Assembly (NCBI RefSeq): GCF_003065485.1
Contig: NZ_CP026951.1
Coordinates: 868,001 to 932,000 of the forward strand
Reading direction: 5' to 3'
Source: Salinibacterium hongtaonis
GTDB lineage: Bacteria > Actinomycetota > Actinomycetes > Actinomycetales > Microbacteriaceae
DNA length: 64,000 nucleotides
The notes beneath the pieces were generated by a model that was not told the origin of the DNA, ran no database searches, and was given only the letters and a program-made list of their open reading frames with translations. The translations under genes and the position numbers were made by a program. Positions within the stretch are counted from its first letter, which is position 1, and each line of letters opens with the position of its first letter. This document shows, piece after piece, positions 52,531-61,695 of this stretch.

Positions 52531-53874
52531 ATGACCGGTGCAACGACGCTTCCCCTCGTGGCGGGCGAACAATCCTTTATGGCCGCTGGCGAATGCCTCG
52601 TGAGGCGCAGCGTTCTCCCCTCCGGCCTTCGCATTCTGAGCGAACGGGTTCCTGGAGCGCGCAGCGCGACCATCGGCTTTTGGGTTACTGCGGGCTCCCG
52701 GGATGAGGCTCCGGACGAATACGGTTCAACCCACTTTCTTGAGCATCTGCTCTTCAAAGGCACCCACAAGCGCACGGCGCTCGATATTGCGGTGAGCTTC
52801 GATGCGGTCGGCGGTGAGCACAACGCCATCACCGCAAAGGAGTACACCTGCTACTACGGCAGGGTTCGCGATAGTGACGTACCCATGGCGATCGAGGTCC
52901 TCGCCGACATGATCACCTCATCGGTGATTGATCCCGACGAGTTCGAAACCGAGCGCGAGGTGATCCTCGAAGAGATCGCGATGGCAGAAGATGACCTGGG
53001 CGATGTCGCGAGCGAGCGGTTCTTCGAGGCCCTCTTCGGCGATCACAGCCTCGGACGCCCCATCGGCGGCAGCCCGCAGACCATTCGCGAGGCGACTCGG
53101 GAGGGCGTCTGGCACCACTACCGGCGCAACTACTCACCCAACCGGCTCGTGGTGACGGTTGCGGGCGCAGTCGACCACGACGAACTTGTCGAAGCGGTTC
53201 AGCGGCATCTCACCCTCGGCGGTTGGGATCTCGATACTCACGCAGAGCCTGCACCGCGGCGCGATGCTGAGCAGGCGGTTCCCGCCACCGCATCGTCGAC
53301 GCTGATCGTGCCCCGCCCTAGCGAGCAGGCCAACATCCTGATGGGTGTTCGCGGACTTGCGGCAACGGATGCGCGGCGCAGCACGCTTTCTGTGCTCAAT
53401 TCAGTCTTGGGTGGCGGCATGTCGTCGAGGTTGTTCCAGCAGATCCGGGAGCGTCGCGGGCTTGCCTATTCGGTGTACTCGTTTTCGCCCAGCTACTCCG
53501 ACGCTGGCGTGCTTGGCATGTATGCGGGGTGTTCTCCGGCTAAGGCCGAAAGCGTCGCTGCTCTCATGCTCGAAGAGTTTCGCTCGATCGGAACCGGAGG
53601 CATCCTGCCGTCGGAGCTGGATCGGGCGGTCGGTCAGATGGGCGGCGCTTCGGCACTCGCGTTGGAAGATTCCGACACCCGCATGTCGCGCCTTGGTCGC
53701 GCCGAGATCACGATGGGGGAGTTTGTCGATCTCGACGAGGCGCTTCGCCGGCTCTCGCTCGTGACGATCGACGATGTTGCCGATCTAGGCGCGGAGCTTG
53801 CCTCGCGCCCCGTATCTCTTGCAGCCGTCGGCAGTGTCGCCGACGGCATGTTCATCACCGCAGAAGGAGCGTAG
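52531..53874 (+). CDS. M16 family zinc metallopeptidase
   Basis: A processing-peptidase-like protein of 447 residues: inverted zinc motif HFLEH (in GSTHFLEHLLFKGT) and the third ligand Glu in EREVILEEIAM about 75 residues later; GLAYSVYSFSPSYSD in the second half matches the R/Y pair region. The gene usually follows pnp in actinobacteria. The frame is open from 52216 but ATG 52531 has TAGGCT seven bases upstream (52518-52523), leaderless, and gives the normal start. Confidence 0.93.
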   Translation: MTGATTLPLVAGEQSFMAAGECLVRRSVLPSGLRILSERVPGARSATIGFWVTAGSRDEAPDEYGSTHFLEHLLFKGTHKRTALDIAVSFDAVGGEHNAITAKEYTCYYGRVRDSDVPMAIEVLADMITSSVIDPDEFETEREVILEEIAMAEDDLGDVASERFFEALFGDHSLGRPIGGSPQTIREATREGVWHHYRRNYSPNRLVVTVAGAVDHDELVEAVQRHLTLGGWDLDTHAEPAPRRDAEQAVPATASSTLIVPRPSEQANILMGVRGLAATDARRSTLSVLNSVLGGGMSSRLFQQIRERRGLAYSVYSFSPSYSDAGVLGMYAGCSPAKAESVAALMLEEFRSIGTGGILPSELDRAVGQMGGASALALEDSDTRMSRLGRAEITMGEFVDLDEALRRLSLVTIDDVADLGAELASRPVSLAAVGSVADGMFITAEGA

Positions 53875-53881
53875 GACAACG

Positions 53882-54484
53882 ATGTCCCACTTTATTTATC
53901 TCGTCCGCCACGGCGAGCAACAGCATGCCGAGCACGGACTACCCGATGGTCCGCTCTCGGCCCGAGGCCAGCGTCAGGCCACCCTCATCGCAGACCGGCT
54001 GAGCGGTGTGCCCTTCACGGGAGCGTGGCATTCGCCCCTGCAGAGGGCGGAGGCAACGGCCCTCGCCATCACCGACCGGCTGCCCGCGATTTCCTCCGAG
54101 CCGTCAGCGCTGCTCTTCGACTGCATCCCCTCTGGCCCGGCGGCCGACATGCCATCGACGTTCCAGCCGTTCTTCGGGTCTGTCACCGAAGCCCAGATCG
54201 AGGCGGGCGAGGCGCAAATGGCCGACGCCGTCGACGAATGGATGACTCCGTCATTGGATGACCGGCACACGCTTCTCATCACGCACAACTTCGTGATCGC
54301 CTGGTTCGTTCGCGAGACTCTTGGTGCGCCGCCGTGGCGATGGATGAGCATCAACCAGGCCAACTGCGGGCTCACCATCATCAGGGTTAGGTCGCTGAAA
54401 TCGCCAGAACTCATCACCCACAACGATTTGGGGCACCTCCCCGCCGAGCTTCGAACGGGACTCCCCGTCGACCAGCCCTACTAG
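53882..54484 (+). CDS. Histidine phosphatase family protein
   Basis: 200 residues. LVRHGEQQHAE carries the RHG phosphohistidine motif, GAWHSPLQRAEATA the second Arg block, and LLITHNFVIAWFV the second active His. The family covers phosphoglycerate mutases and phosphatases; the insertion and short length favour a phosphatase. It starts seven bases after the M16 stop (ATG 53882), so it is in the same operon. Confidence 0.9.
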   Translation: MSHFIYLVRHGEQQHAEHGLPDGPLSARGQRQATLIADRLSGVPFTGAWHSPLQRAEATALAITDRLPAISSEPSALLFDCIPSGPAADMPSTFQPFFGSVTEAQIEAGEAQMADAVDEWMTPSLDDRHTLLITHNFVIAWFVRETLGAPPWRWMSINQANCGLTIIRVRSLKSPELITHNDLGHLPAELRTGLPVDQPY

Positions 54485-54531
54485 GTCAGGGCGAGAACCC
54501 GGGCGCCGCACCTGGTTGGTAGATTTGACCT

Positions 54532-55296
54532 ATGACTCTCACTGTGGCCGTTGTCGGCGCAAACGGCAGAATGGGCAAGCTCGTTTCGGGCATTATCGAG
54601 GCCAACCCCGCGTGGGAACTCGTGGCCCGGCTCGGCTCGTCGTCGCCGCGAGAAGAGATGCTGGCGGCCGATGTTGTTGTCGATGTCACCAACCCTGCGG
54701 TGAGCCCGGAGATCGTCACCTTCGCCCTTGAGAATGGTCGCAATGTGCTCGTCGGCACGAGCGGGTGGTCAGCCGACCGCATCGATTCCCTGCGCGCAAC
54801 TGTGCAGCAGCATCCTGACTCCGGCGTCATCATCGTGCCGAACTTTTCACTCGGGTCGGTCCTCGCGACCAGGCTTGCGACCGTGGCGGCCCGTTTCTTC
54901 GATTCGATCGAGATCATCGAGGCTCACCACGCCGCAAAGGTGGATTCACCCTCCGGCACCGCCGTTCGCACTGCTGAGCTCATGGCCAAGGCACGGGAAG
55001 ATCTTGGCCCCGTAAGCGCACCGCACGCCGACCAGCTCGCTCGCGGTCAGCAGGTGGCGAGCATCCCGATCCACAGTCTGCGACTGCAGGGCGTTGTCGC
55101 TCGCCAGGAGGTCATTTTCGGAGGGACCGGCGAGGTTCTCTCCGTTGCGCACGACACGCTCTCGCAGGATGCCTATGCGCACGGCATCACAGTGGCGATC
55201 GGCGCGCTCCGCGACGCGAGGGGAGTCACGGTCGGTCTCGAGCAGCTTCTTGACCTCGATGGCACGGAGCAGGCAGCCGGGGCGGTGACCGCGTGA
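54532..55296 (+). CDS. dapB: 4-hydroxy-tetrahydrodipicolinate reductase
   Basis: Second step of the diaminopimelate/lysine branch after DapA. 254 residues; nucleotide loop VVGANGRMGKL, VLVGTSGW, NFSLGSVL, and the active-site segment EIIEAHHAAKVDSPSGTA. ATG 54532 has TAGATT six bases upstream (54520-54525). A GTGA overlap links it to the next gene; dapA is 1.9 kb downstream. Confidence 0.96.
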   Translation: MTLTVAVVGANGRMGKLVSGIIEANPAWELVARLGSSSPREEMLAADVVVDVTNPAVSPEIVTFALENGRNVLVGTSGWSADRIDSLRATVQQHPDSGVIIVPNFSLGSVLATRLATVAARFFDSIEIIEAHHAAKVDSPSGTAVRTAELMAKAREDLGPVSAPHADQLARGQQVASIPIHSLRLQGVVARQEVIFGGTGEVLSVAHDTLSQDAYAHGITVAIGALRDARGVTVGLEQLLDLDGTEQAAGAVTA

Positions 55297-55736
55297 CCAA
55301 GAAAATCGGCGTCATCGTTATGGCGGCTCTCCTCCTGCTGTACATCGTTGCGGTAGGGCGGCTCGCGCTGGTCATGATGCAAAGCGGCGACGGCGTCGTC
55401 ATCGCCATGGGAGTTGCGCTGGCCATTCTTCCGCTGCTGGCCCTGTGGGGAATGCTGAGCGAAATCCTCTTCGGGTTGAGGAGCGAACGGCTCCTGAGCA
55501 AGCTCGAAGAAGCAGGCGATGCGCCCGACGATGCTGTGCCCGTTCATGTCAGCGGTCGGCCCGACCGTGCCGCAGCCGATGCTGCGTTTCCCCGATACCA
55601 GGCCGAGGTTGAGGCTCAGCCCGAAAGCTGGCAGGCGTGGCTTCGCCTAGGCGTTGCCTACGATGCCTGCGGCGATCGGCGGAGGGCGCGCTCATCGGTT
55701 CGCCGGGCTATTGCGCTTGAACGTTCGAGTCGATGA
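55293..55736 (+). CDS. Membrane protein with a short TPR-like C-terminus
   Basis: 147 residues: two hydrophobic helices (about 5-27, 36-60), then a hydrophilic region ending in WQAWLRLGVAYDACGDRRRARSSVRRA, which reads like a single tetratricopeptide repeat. Overlaps dapB by four bases (GTGA). From memory similar genes often lie between dapB and thyA in this family; function unknown. Confidence 0.75.
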   Translation: MTKKIGVIVMAALLLLYIVAVGRLALVMMQSGDGVVIAMGVALAILPLLALWGMLSEILFGLRSERLLSKLEEAGDAPDDAVPVHVSGRPDRAAADAAFPRYQAEVEAQPESWQAWLRLGVAYDACGDRRRARSSVRRAIALERSSR

Positions 55737-55781
55737 CGTGGTGCTCCCCGTAAGTCGCCGCGACCGGTAGCATCGGTCTCG

Positions 55782-56591
55782 ATGAGCGCGACGATCCCCA
55801 GCCCCTATGAAGACCTGCTTCGCGATGTTCTCGCGAACGGCAGCCACAAGAGCGACCGCACGGGCACCGGAACCCGCAGTGTTTTCGGCCGCCAGCTGCG
55901 ATTCGACCTGTCGGAGGGGTTTCCCCTCATCACGACCAAACGGGTTCATTTCAAGTCGATCGCCTACGAGCTTCTCTGGTTTCTCCGCGGCGAGAGCAAC
56001 GTCTCGTGGCTCAAGGAGCACGGCGTAACGATCTGGGATGAGTGGGCCGACGCCGCAGGCGAGCTGGGCCCCGTCTATGGAGTTCAGTGGCGCTCGTGGC
56101 CCACGCCGAGCGGCGAGCAGATCGATCAGATTTCGGATGTCATCGAGCAGATCCGCTCGAACCCCGATTCTCGCAGGCTGATCGTCTCGGCCTGGAATCC
56201 CGCCGATATCCCGTCCATGGCACTTGCCCCATGCCACGCCCTCTTCCAGTTCTATGTTGCCGACGGGCGGCTCAGCTGCCAGCTCTACCAGCGCAGCGCC
56301 GATCTGTTCTTGGGCGTTCCCTTCAACATCGCCAGCTATGCCCTGCTCACCCACATGGTGGCAGAGCAGGCCGGACTCGAGGTCGGCGACTTCGTCTGGA
56401 CGGGTGGGGACTGCCACATCTACGACAACCACGTCGCCCAGGTCACGGAACAGCTCACCCGCGAGCCGTATGCGGCGCCCAAGCTGGTCATCGCGCCGGG
56501 TCGAGAGAGCATCTTCGACTACGAGTTCGAGGACTTCACGATCGAGGGATACACGCACCATCCCGCGATCCGAGGGGCGGTCGCGGTATGA
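55782..56591 (+). CDS. thyA: Thymidylate synthase ThyA
   Basis: Methylates dUMP to dTMP using methylene-tetrahydrofolate. 269 residues; catalytic Cys151 in [13 protein letters not shown], the Arg-bearing [32 protein letters not shown], and [10 protein letters not shown] 55782 has TAGCAT eight bases upstream (55768-55773). The TGA overlaps the folA ATG, the classical pairing since ThyA produces dihydrofolate, the DHFR substrate. Confidence 0.97.
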   Translation: MSATIPSPYEDLLRDVLANGSHKSDRTGTGTRSVFGRQLRFDLSEGFPLITTKRVHFKSIAYELLWFLRGESNVSWLKEHGVTIWDEWADAAGELGPVYGVQWRSWPTPSGEQIDQISDVIEQIRSNPDSRRLIVSAWNPADIPSMALAPCHALFQFYVADGRLSCQLYQRSADLFLGVPFNIASYALLTHMVAEQAGLEVGDFVWTGGDCHIYDNHVAQVTEQLTREPYAAPKLVIAPGRESIFDYEFEDFTIEGYTHHPAIRGAVAV

Positions 56592-57121
56592 CCGGTCAGA
56601 TGAATATCGCCTTGATCTGGGCAGAGGCGGAGGGGGGAATCATCGGTCGCGCCGGGGTCATGCCCTGGAATGTTCCCGAGGACTTCGCCCGCTTTAAGCA
56701 GCTCACTCTGGGCAGCCCGGTCATCATGGGCCGCAAGACCTGGGAGTCGCTTCCGCCGCGGTCGCGCCCCTTGCCTGGCCGCCGCAATATCGTCGTCACG
56801 CGCCAGTCTCGGTGGAGTGACGAGGGGGCCGAGGTCGCACCGAGCATCGCCAACGCTCTCGCGCTCGCGGGGGACGGTCTGCCGGAGGGCGAAACGGTCT
56901 GGGTCATCGGCGGCAGCGAGATCTACGCCGCGGTCATCGGCGAGGCCGACAGGCTTGAGGTCACCGAGATTCGTGCCCAGTTCGAAGGCGATGTCCTGGC
57001 GCCGACGATCGGCGAGGAATGGGCGGTTTCTGCGATCGAGCCGGCTGAGGGCTGGAACGCCTCCAAGAGCGGCCTCGGATACCGCTTCGTCAGCTACGCG
57101 AAACGCGGAGCGACTTCTTAA
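56588..57121 (+). CDS. folA: Dihydrofolate reductase
   Basis: Reduces dihydrofolate to tetrahydrofolate. 177 residues; [31 protein letters not shown] (in part [15 protein letters not shown]) carries the Met-Pro-Trp and the active-site Asp; [12 protein letters not shown] and [14 protein letters not shown] are the other conserved blocks. The frame is open from 56042, inside thyA; ATG 56588 overlaps the thyA stop by four bases and gives the normal N-terminus. Confidence 0.96.
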   Translation: MTGQMNIALIWAEAEGGIIGRAGVMPWNVPEDFARFKQLTLGSPVIMGRKTWESLPPRSRPLPGRRNIVVTRQSRWSDEGAEVAPSIANALALAGDGLPEGETVWVIGGSEIYAAVIGEADRLEVTEIRAQFEGDVLAPTIGEEWAVSAIEPAEGWNASKSGLGYRFVSYAKRGATS

Positions 57122-57165
57122 TCGCACGTGCATTGGTCTGCAGCGTCGGGCGGTAACCTTGAGGG

Positions 57166-58143
57166 GTGACTGAACTCAACAATCCCTTCGGCCAGGTCCT
57201 GGTCGCGCTCGTTACCCCCTTCACCGCCGACGGCGAGGTTGCGTGGGACGACGTTGAGAAGCACATCGACGACGTCATCACCGGCGGTGCCGACGGCATC
57301 GTCGTCACGGGCACAACGGGGGAGACCAGCACCCTCACCGACCCAGAGAAGCTCAAGCTCGTCGAGGTTGCCAAGGCCGTGGCCGGCAACCGGGCCAAGA
57401 TCATCACCGGCGGTGGTTCCAACGAGACGGCCCACGCCATCGAGCTCTACAAGGCCAGCGAGAAGGCGGGCGCCGACGGCGTCATGATCGTCACTCCGTA
57501 CTACAACAAGCCCACTCAGGCCGGCGTGCTCACGCACTTCCGAATGATCGCCGACGCCACAGATCTTCCCGTCATCCTCTACGACATCCCCGGCCGCACC
57601 GGCATCCCCATCAAGTACGAGACGATCCTGCGGGCTGCGAAGCACCCCAACATCCTGGCCGTCAAGGATGCCAAGGGCGATTTGGCCGAGGTGAGCCGTG
57701 TGCTCAACCAGACCGATCTGCTCTACTTTTCGGGCGACGACGCCAACGTGCTCCCGCACCTCTCAATCGGCGCTGCCGGCCTCATCGGGGTCACGGCCAA
57801 CATTGCTCCCGCGCCGTACCGTGTCATCGTAGACGCCGTCAACGCGGGCGACCTCACCACCGCAACCGCAGCGCACAAGCAGCTTGAGCCTCTCGTGCGC
57901 GCAGCGATGACTCACGTGCCCGGCACGGTTGCGGCCAAGTACATCCTTCACGGCCTTGGCCGCATCGGGTCACCCCGTGTGCGCCTTCCGCTCGTGGGCC
58001 CTGAGGACTTCGAGGCAGCGATGATCGAAGACGAGTTGGCTCTGGTCGGGGAGATTCCGGGTCTCGACCTCAGCAACTTCCGCCCCGACCGCAACGCTGC
58101 CGCCGGCGGCGCGCTCCCCAAGGTCGCAGGCACCACCCGCTGA
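57166..58143 (+). CDS. dapA: 4-hydroxy-tetrahydrodipicolinate synthase
   Basis: Condenses aspartate semialdehyde with pyruvate, the first step of the diaminopimelate pathway. 325 residues; TGTTGETSTL, VTPYYNKPTQAG, the Tyr in LYDIPGRTG and Schiff-base Lys167 in ILAVKDAKGDL. GTG 57166 has TAACCT six bases upstream (57154-57159), leaderless. It is followed by ribonuclease J, a common arrangement in actinobacteria. Confidence 0.96.
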   Translation: MTELNNPFGQVLVALVTPFTADGEVAWDDVEKHIDDVITGGADGIVVTGTTGETSTLTDPEKLKLVEVAKAVAGNRAKIITGGGSNETAHAIELYKASEKAGADGVMIVTPYYNKPTQAGVLTHFRMIADATDLPVILYDIPGRTGIPIKYETILRAAKHPNILAVKDAKGDLAEVSRVLNQTDLLYFSGDDANVLPHLSIGAAGLIGVTANIAPAPYRVIVDAVNAGDLTTATAAHKQLEPLVRAAMTHVPGTVAAKYILHGLGRIGSPRVRLPLVGPEDFEAAMIEDELALVGEIPGLDLSNFRPDRNAAAGGALPKVAGTTR

Positions 58144-58234
58144 CCTCCGTCGGCGAAACCAACAACAACTTCACACCGAGGGCTAGGGGCCCTAGAACAC
58201 ATCGGCCTGACCGGTCGCGACAGCACAGGACGCC

Positions 58235-59911
58235 ATGAACTCACATATCTATCAGCCCGCAGCGCTCAAACCAGGCACGCTCCGCGTCATCCCTCTCGGA
58301 GGCGTTGGCGAAATCGGTCGCAATATGACCGTTTACGAGCTTGACGGCAAGCTGCTTATCGTCGACTGCGGTGTGCTCTTCCCCGAAGAGCACCAGCCCG
58401 GCGTCGACTTGATCCTGCCCGATTTCACGCCCATCCGCGATCGCCTCGACGACGTGCTTGGCGTGGTTCTCACGCACGGCCACGAGGACCACATCGGCGC
58501 GGTGCCTTACCTGCTGAGGCTTCGCCAGGACATCCCGCTGATCGGCTCCAACCTCACGCTTGCCCTCATCGAGGCAAAGCTCAAGGAGCACCGCATCTCG
58601 CCATACACGCTCACGGTCAAGGAGGGGCAGACCGAGCAGTTCGGCCCCTTCGAACTGGAGTTTGTGGCCGTGAACCACTCGATTCCCGACGCTCTTGCGG
58701 TCGCGATCAAGACCAGCGCTGGCGTCGTGCTCCACACGGGCGACTTCAAAATGGACCAGCTGCCGCTCGACGACCGCATCACCGACCTCCGCGCGTTCGC
58801 GCGTCTCGGTGAGGCTGGCGTCGATCTGTTCCTTCCCGATTCCACCAATGCCGATGTGCCCGGCTTCACCGCACCCGAGCGGGGCATCGGCCCCGTGCTC
58901 GAGGGCATCATCGCCAAGGCTCCGCGCAGAGTCATCGTGGCGAGCTTCTCGAGCCACGTGCACCGCGTACAACAGGTTCTGGATGCTGCGCACGCCAATG
59001 GCCGCCGCGTTGCGTTCCTGGGGCGCTCAATGGTGCGCAACATGGGCATCGCGGCTGAGCTCGGCTATCTCAAGGTTCCCGAGGGCGTTCTCGTCGACTT
59101 CAAGAAGGCTGGTGACATCCCCGACGACAAAATCGTCTATATGAGCACCGGTTCGCAGGGTGAGCCCATGGCGGTGCTATCCCGCATGGCCAATCTCGAG
59201 CACAAGATCGAGGTGGGCAAGGGCGACACCGTCATCCTCGCGTCGAGCCTCATCCCCGGCAATGAAAACGCCGTTTACCGCGTCATCAACGGTCTCATCA
59301 AGCTCGGTGCCAACGTTGTGCACAAGGGCAATGCCAAGGTGCATGTCTCTGGCCACGCGAGCGCCGGCGAGCTGCTCTATTGCTACAACATCCTGCGACC
59401 GAAGAACGTGCTTCCGGTCCACGGCGAGTACCGCCACCTCGTGGCGAACGCCGATCTCGCGGTGCAGACGGGGGTGCCAGAGGAGAACACGTTCATCGTG
59501 GAGAACGGCGCCGTCATCGACCTTCGCGACGGCGAGGTGGCGATTGTCGGACAGCTCGATATCGGCTTCGTCTATGTCGACGGCTCGACCGTCGGAGAGA
59601 TCACGGATGCTGACCTCAAAGATCGCCGCATTCTCGCCGAGGAGGGCTTCATCTCGATCTTCGCGGCTGTGGACGCGCAGACCGGGCGGGTCATCGTCGG
59701 GCCCGAGATTCAGGCCAGAGGTTTCGCCGAGGACGAGGCAGTTTTCGACGCCGTCAAGCCGCTCATTGTGCGGGCGCTTGCCGAGGCAGCAGAGAACGGC
59801 ACCCGCGATTCGCACGCGTTCAGCCAGGTAATTCGGCGCACCGTGGGTCGCTGGGTCAACACGCAGCACCGTCGTCGCCCGATGATCGTTCCCGTCGTCA
59901 TCGAGGCATAG
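58235..59911 (+). CDS. rnj: Ribonuclease J
   Basis: A beta-CASP/metallo-beta-lactamase RNase with endo- and 5' exonuclease activity. 558 residues; metal site H81-G-H83-E-D85-H86 in LTHGHEDHIGAVPYLL, later LHTGDFKMD and the beta-CASP histidine region (HVSGHASAGEL, PVHGEYRHL). The C-terminal domain is present. ATG start with AGGACG. The upstream spacer contains the 13-base palindrome CTAGGG-G-CCCTAG (58183-58195). Confidence 0.96.
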   Translation: MNSHIYQPAALKPGTLRVIPLGGVGEIGRNMTVYELDGKLLIVDCGVLFPEEHQPGVDLILPDFTPIRDRLDDVLGVVLTHGHEDHIGAVPYLLRLRQDIPLIGSNLTLALIEAKLKEHRISPYTLTVKEGQTEQFGPFELEFVAVNHSIPDALAVAIKTSAGVVLHTGDFKMDQLPLDDRITDLRAFARLGEAGVDLFLPDSTNADVPGFTAPERGIGPVLEGIIAKAPRRVIVASFSSHVHRVQQVLDAAHANGRRVAFLGRSMVRNMGIAAELGYLKVPEGVLVDFKKAGDIPDDKIVYMSTGSQGEPMAVLSRMANLEHKIEVGKGDTVILASSLIPGNENAVYRVINGLIKLGANVVHKGNAKVHVSGHASAGELLYCYNILRPKNVLPVHGEYRHLVANADLAVQTGVPEENTFIVENGAVIDLRDGEVAIVGQLDIGFVYVDGSTVGEITDADLKDRRILAEEGFISIFAAVDAQTGRVIVGPEIQARGFAEDEAVFDAVKPLIVRALAEAAENGTRDSHAFSQVIRRTVGRWVNTQHRRRPMIVPVVIEA

Positions 59912-59931
59912 CTCCCGCCTTTGTTCGCACA

Positions 59932-59971
59932 GGGGCCGCAACATCATCCGTAATGATGATGGCGCGGCCCC
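59932..59971 (+). terminator. Terminator after ribonuclease J
   Basis: GGGGCCGC (59932-59939) and GCGGCCCC (59964-59971) enclose CATCATC (59942-59948)/GATGATG (59955-59961), a long stem with a two-base internal loop, followed by TTCT. Confidence 0.7.
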
Positions 59972-59995
59972 TTCTGCGTCGCTAGGGTCGTCTCG

Positions 59996-60979
59996 ATGCC
60001 GGGAATGGCCCCGGTCCTGACGGGTGGAGCTCGCGTGGGCGTCTGGCGAAAGTGGATATTCCCGAGTCTTCGTTTGGTGGTCTTCGCGGCGATCGCGGTG
60101 GCGCTCGTCAAGCTCGCTTTTTTCGGCGGCCAGGCGGATGCTCCCGATGTTGACGTTCCGTCGGCATCCATGATGTCTCCGCAGGTTCCCGTGGCTCTCG
60201 GCACGATCAAGAATGACGTCGTGCTTACGGGCACGGTGTCCGCCGACGAGGCGGTAGCCGTGCGATCGACGGCACCCGGGGTTGTGCGCAAGGTGTCGGT
60301 GACGGTGGGAGCGTGGGTCGATGCTGGCGCAGAAATGTTCGTCATCCGCGAAGACGTCATCCGCGATGACGGCACCACCTGGGCGCGTGATCTCAAGGTT
60401 GTTGCGCCCGCCGCAGGAACGGTGTCGACGGTTGCCGTGATCGTTGGTCAGGCTGCCGCGATTGGTGATTCGATCGCCAAGATTGCTCCGCCGAGCTTTC
60501 ATGTCTCGGCAACGCTGCTCCCTGAACAGCAATACCGCCTACTCAACCAGCCGACGGATGCTCTCGTTAGCGTCACCGGTGGTCCCGCCAGCTTCACCTG
60601 CACGGGTGTGCGCATAACGACAGCGCTTGAGGGCGCCGAGGGCGCCGAGGGGTCGGGAACAACGCTGCGCTGTGCGGTACCCGCCGACGTCACTGTGTTC
60701 TCGGGTCTGTCGGCCAAGGTCACTATTTCGGGCGGTGCCGCGGAGAATGTGCTCACCGTTCCCATCACGGCGGTTGAAGGAACGAGCGGCACGGGAATTG
60801 TGCACTTCGTCACAGCGGATGGTGCAACAGAACCTCGGACGGTAACACTCGGCCTCAACGACGGGCTCAGCGTCGAAGTGATGACGGGCCTCGCCGAGGG
60901 TGACGTTGTTCTCGAGTTCGTGCCCGGTGCGGCAGCCCTGGGAGACTGTGACCCCGACTCCGGGATGGAGTGCTCGTGA
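59996..60979 (+). CDS. MacA-like membrane fusion (adaptor) protein
   Basis: 327 residues: one N-terminal helix (about 25-43), a lipoyl/barrel-sandwich segment in two halves (VLTGTVSADEAVAVRSTAPGVV, VVAPAAGTVSTVAVIVGQAAAIGDSI, in part) and beta-barrel domains (PITAVEGTSGTGIVHFV). It lacks the long coiled-coil hairpin of Gram-negative MacA, as expected without an outer membrane. ATG start with TAGGGT seven bases upstream (59983-59988). GTGA overlap with the ATPase gene. Confidence 0.85.
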   Translation: MPGMAPVLTGGARVGVWRKWIFPSLRLVVFAAIAVALVKLAFFGGQADAPDVDVPSASMMSPQVPVALGTIKNDVVLTGTVSADEAVAVRSTAPGVVRKVSVTVGAWVDAGAEMFVIREDVIRDDGTTWARDLKVVAPAAGTVSTVAVIVGQAAAIGDSIAKIAPPSFHVSATLLPEQQYRLLNQPTDALVSVTGGPASFTCTGVRITTALEGAEGAEGSGTTLRCAVPADVTVFSGLSAKVTISGGAAENVLTVPITAVEGTSGTGIVHFVTADGATEPRTVTLGLNDGLSVEVMTGLAEGDVVLEFVPGAAALGDCDPDSGMECS

Positions 60980-61695
60980 CCCTGCTTCGGCTCGAGGGGG
61001 TCACTCGCTCCGTCGAACTGCCAGAGGGCGAACAGCTTCACATTCTCAAGGGCGTCGACATCGATGTTGCCGTCGGAGATCATGTCTCTGTCGTGGGGCG
61101 CAGCGGGTCAGGCAAGACCACGCTGCTCAACCTTTTGGGGCTTCTAGATACCCCCACCACCGGGCGCATCATGTTCGACGACCGCCCCGTCTCCACGTTC
61201 AGTACCCGAGCGCGAGACCGGGCGAGGGGCAACGACATCGGTTTCATCTTTCAGCAGTTCAATCTGCTCCCGGGGCGCACCGCTCTGGAGAACGTGATGA
61301 CGCCGCTGCTCTATGCGACGGGCCGCGCCTTCTGGAATCGCCGGAACCTCGCCGCCGAGATGCTGGAGAGAGTCGGCCTGGGGGAGCGCCTCACCTCGAT
61401 GCCCGAGAAACTCTCGGGCGGCGAACAACAGCGTGTAGCCATTGCCCGCGCCCTGGTGCGGGGGCCGCGCCTCATCCTGGCGGACGAGCCGACAGGAGCC
61501 CTCGATATCGAAACGGGCGCAACGGTAATGGCGCTGGTCGACGAGGTCGCCGCGCAATCCGGCGCCGCGCTCATCACCATCACCCATGACGCGAACGTTG
61601 CCGCGCTCGCTCGCCGGCACTACCGGCTCGACAAGGGCGTGCTGTCTCCCGTCACGGTCGAGTCCGTTCGTGCCGTTCAGGAGGCCACGCTCTGA
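60976..61695 (+). CDS. ABC transporter ATP-binding protein (MacB/LolD-like)
   Basis: 239 residues. Walker A GRSGSGKTTLL, Q-loop FQQFNLLPGRTALENV, signature LSGGEQQRVAIARAL, Walker B LILADEPTGALD, H-loop ITHD: fully intact. GTG 60976 overlaps the previous stop (GTGA) and has GGAG six bases upstream; GTG 60970 is an alternative. Adaptor, ATPase and permease form one export operon. Confidence 0.93.
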   Translation: MTLLRLEGVTRSVELPEGEQLHILKGVDIDVAVGDHVSVVGRSGSGKTTLLNLLGLLDTPTTGRIMFDDRPVSTFSTRARDRARGNDIGFIFQQFNLLPGRTALENVMTPLLYATGRAFWNRRNLAAEMLERVGLGERLTSMPEKLSGGEQQRVAIARALVRGPRLILADEPTGALDIETGATVMALVDEVAAQSGAALITITHDANVAALARRHYRLDKGVLSPVTVESVRAVQEATL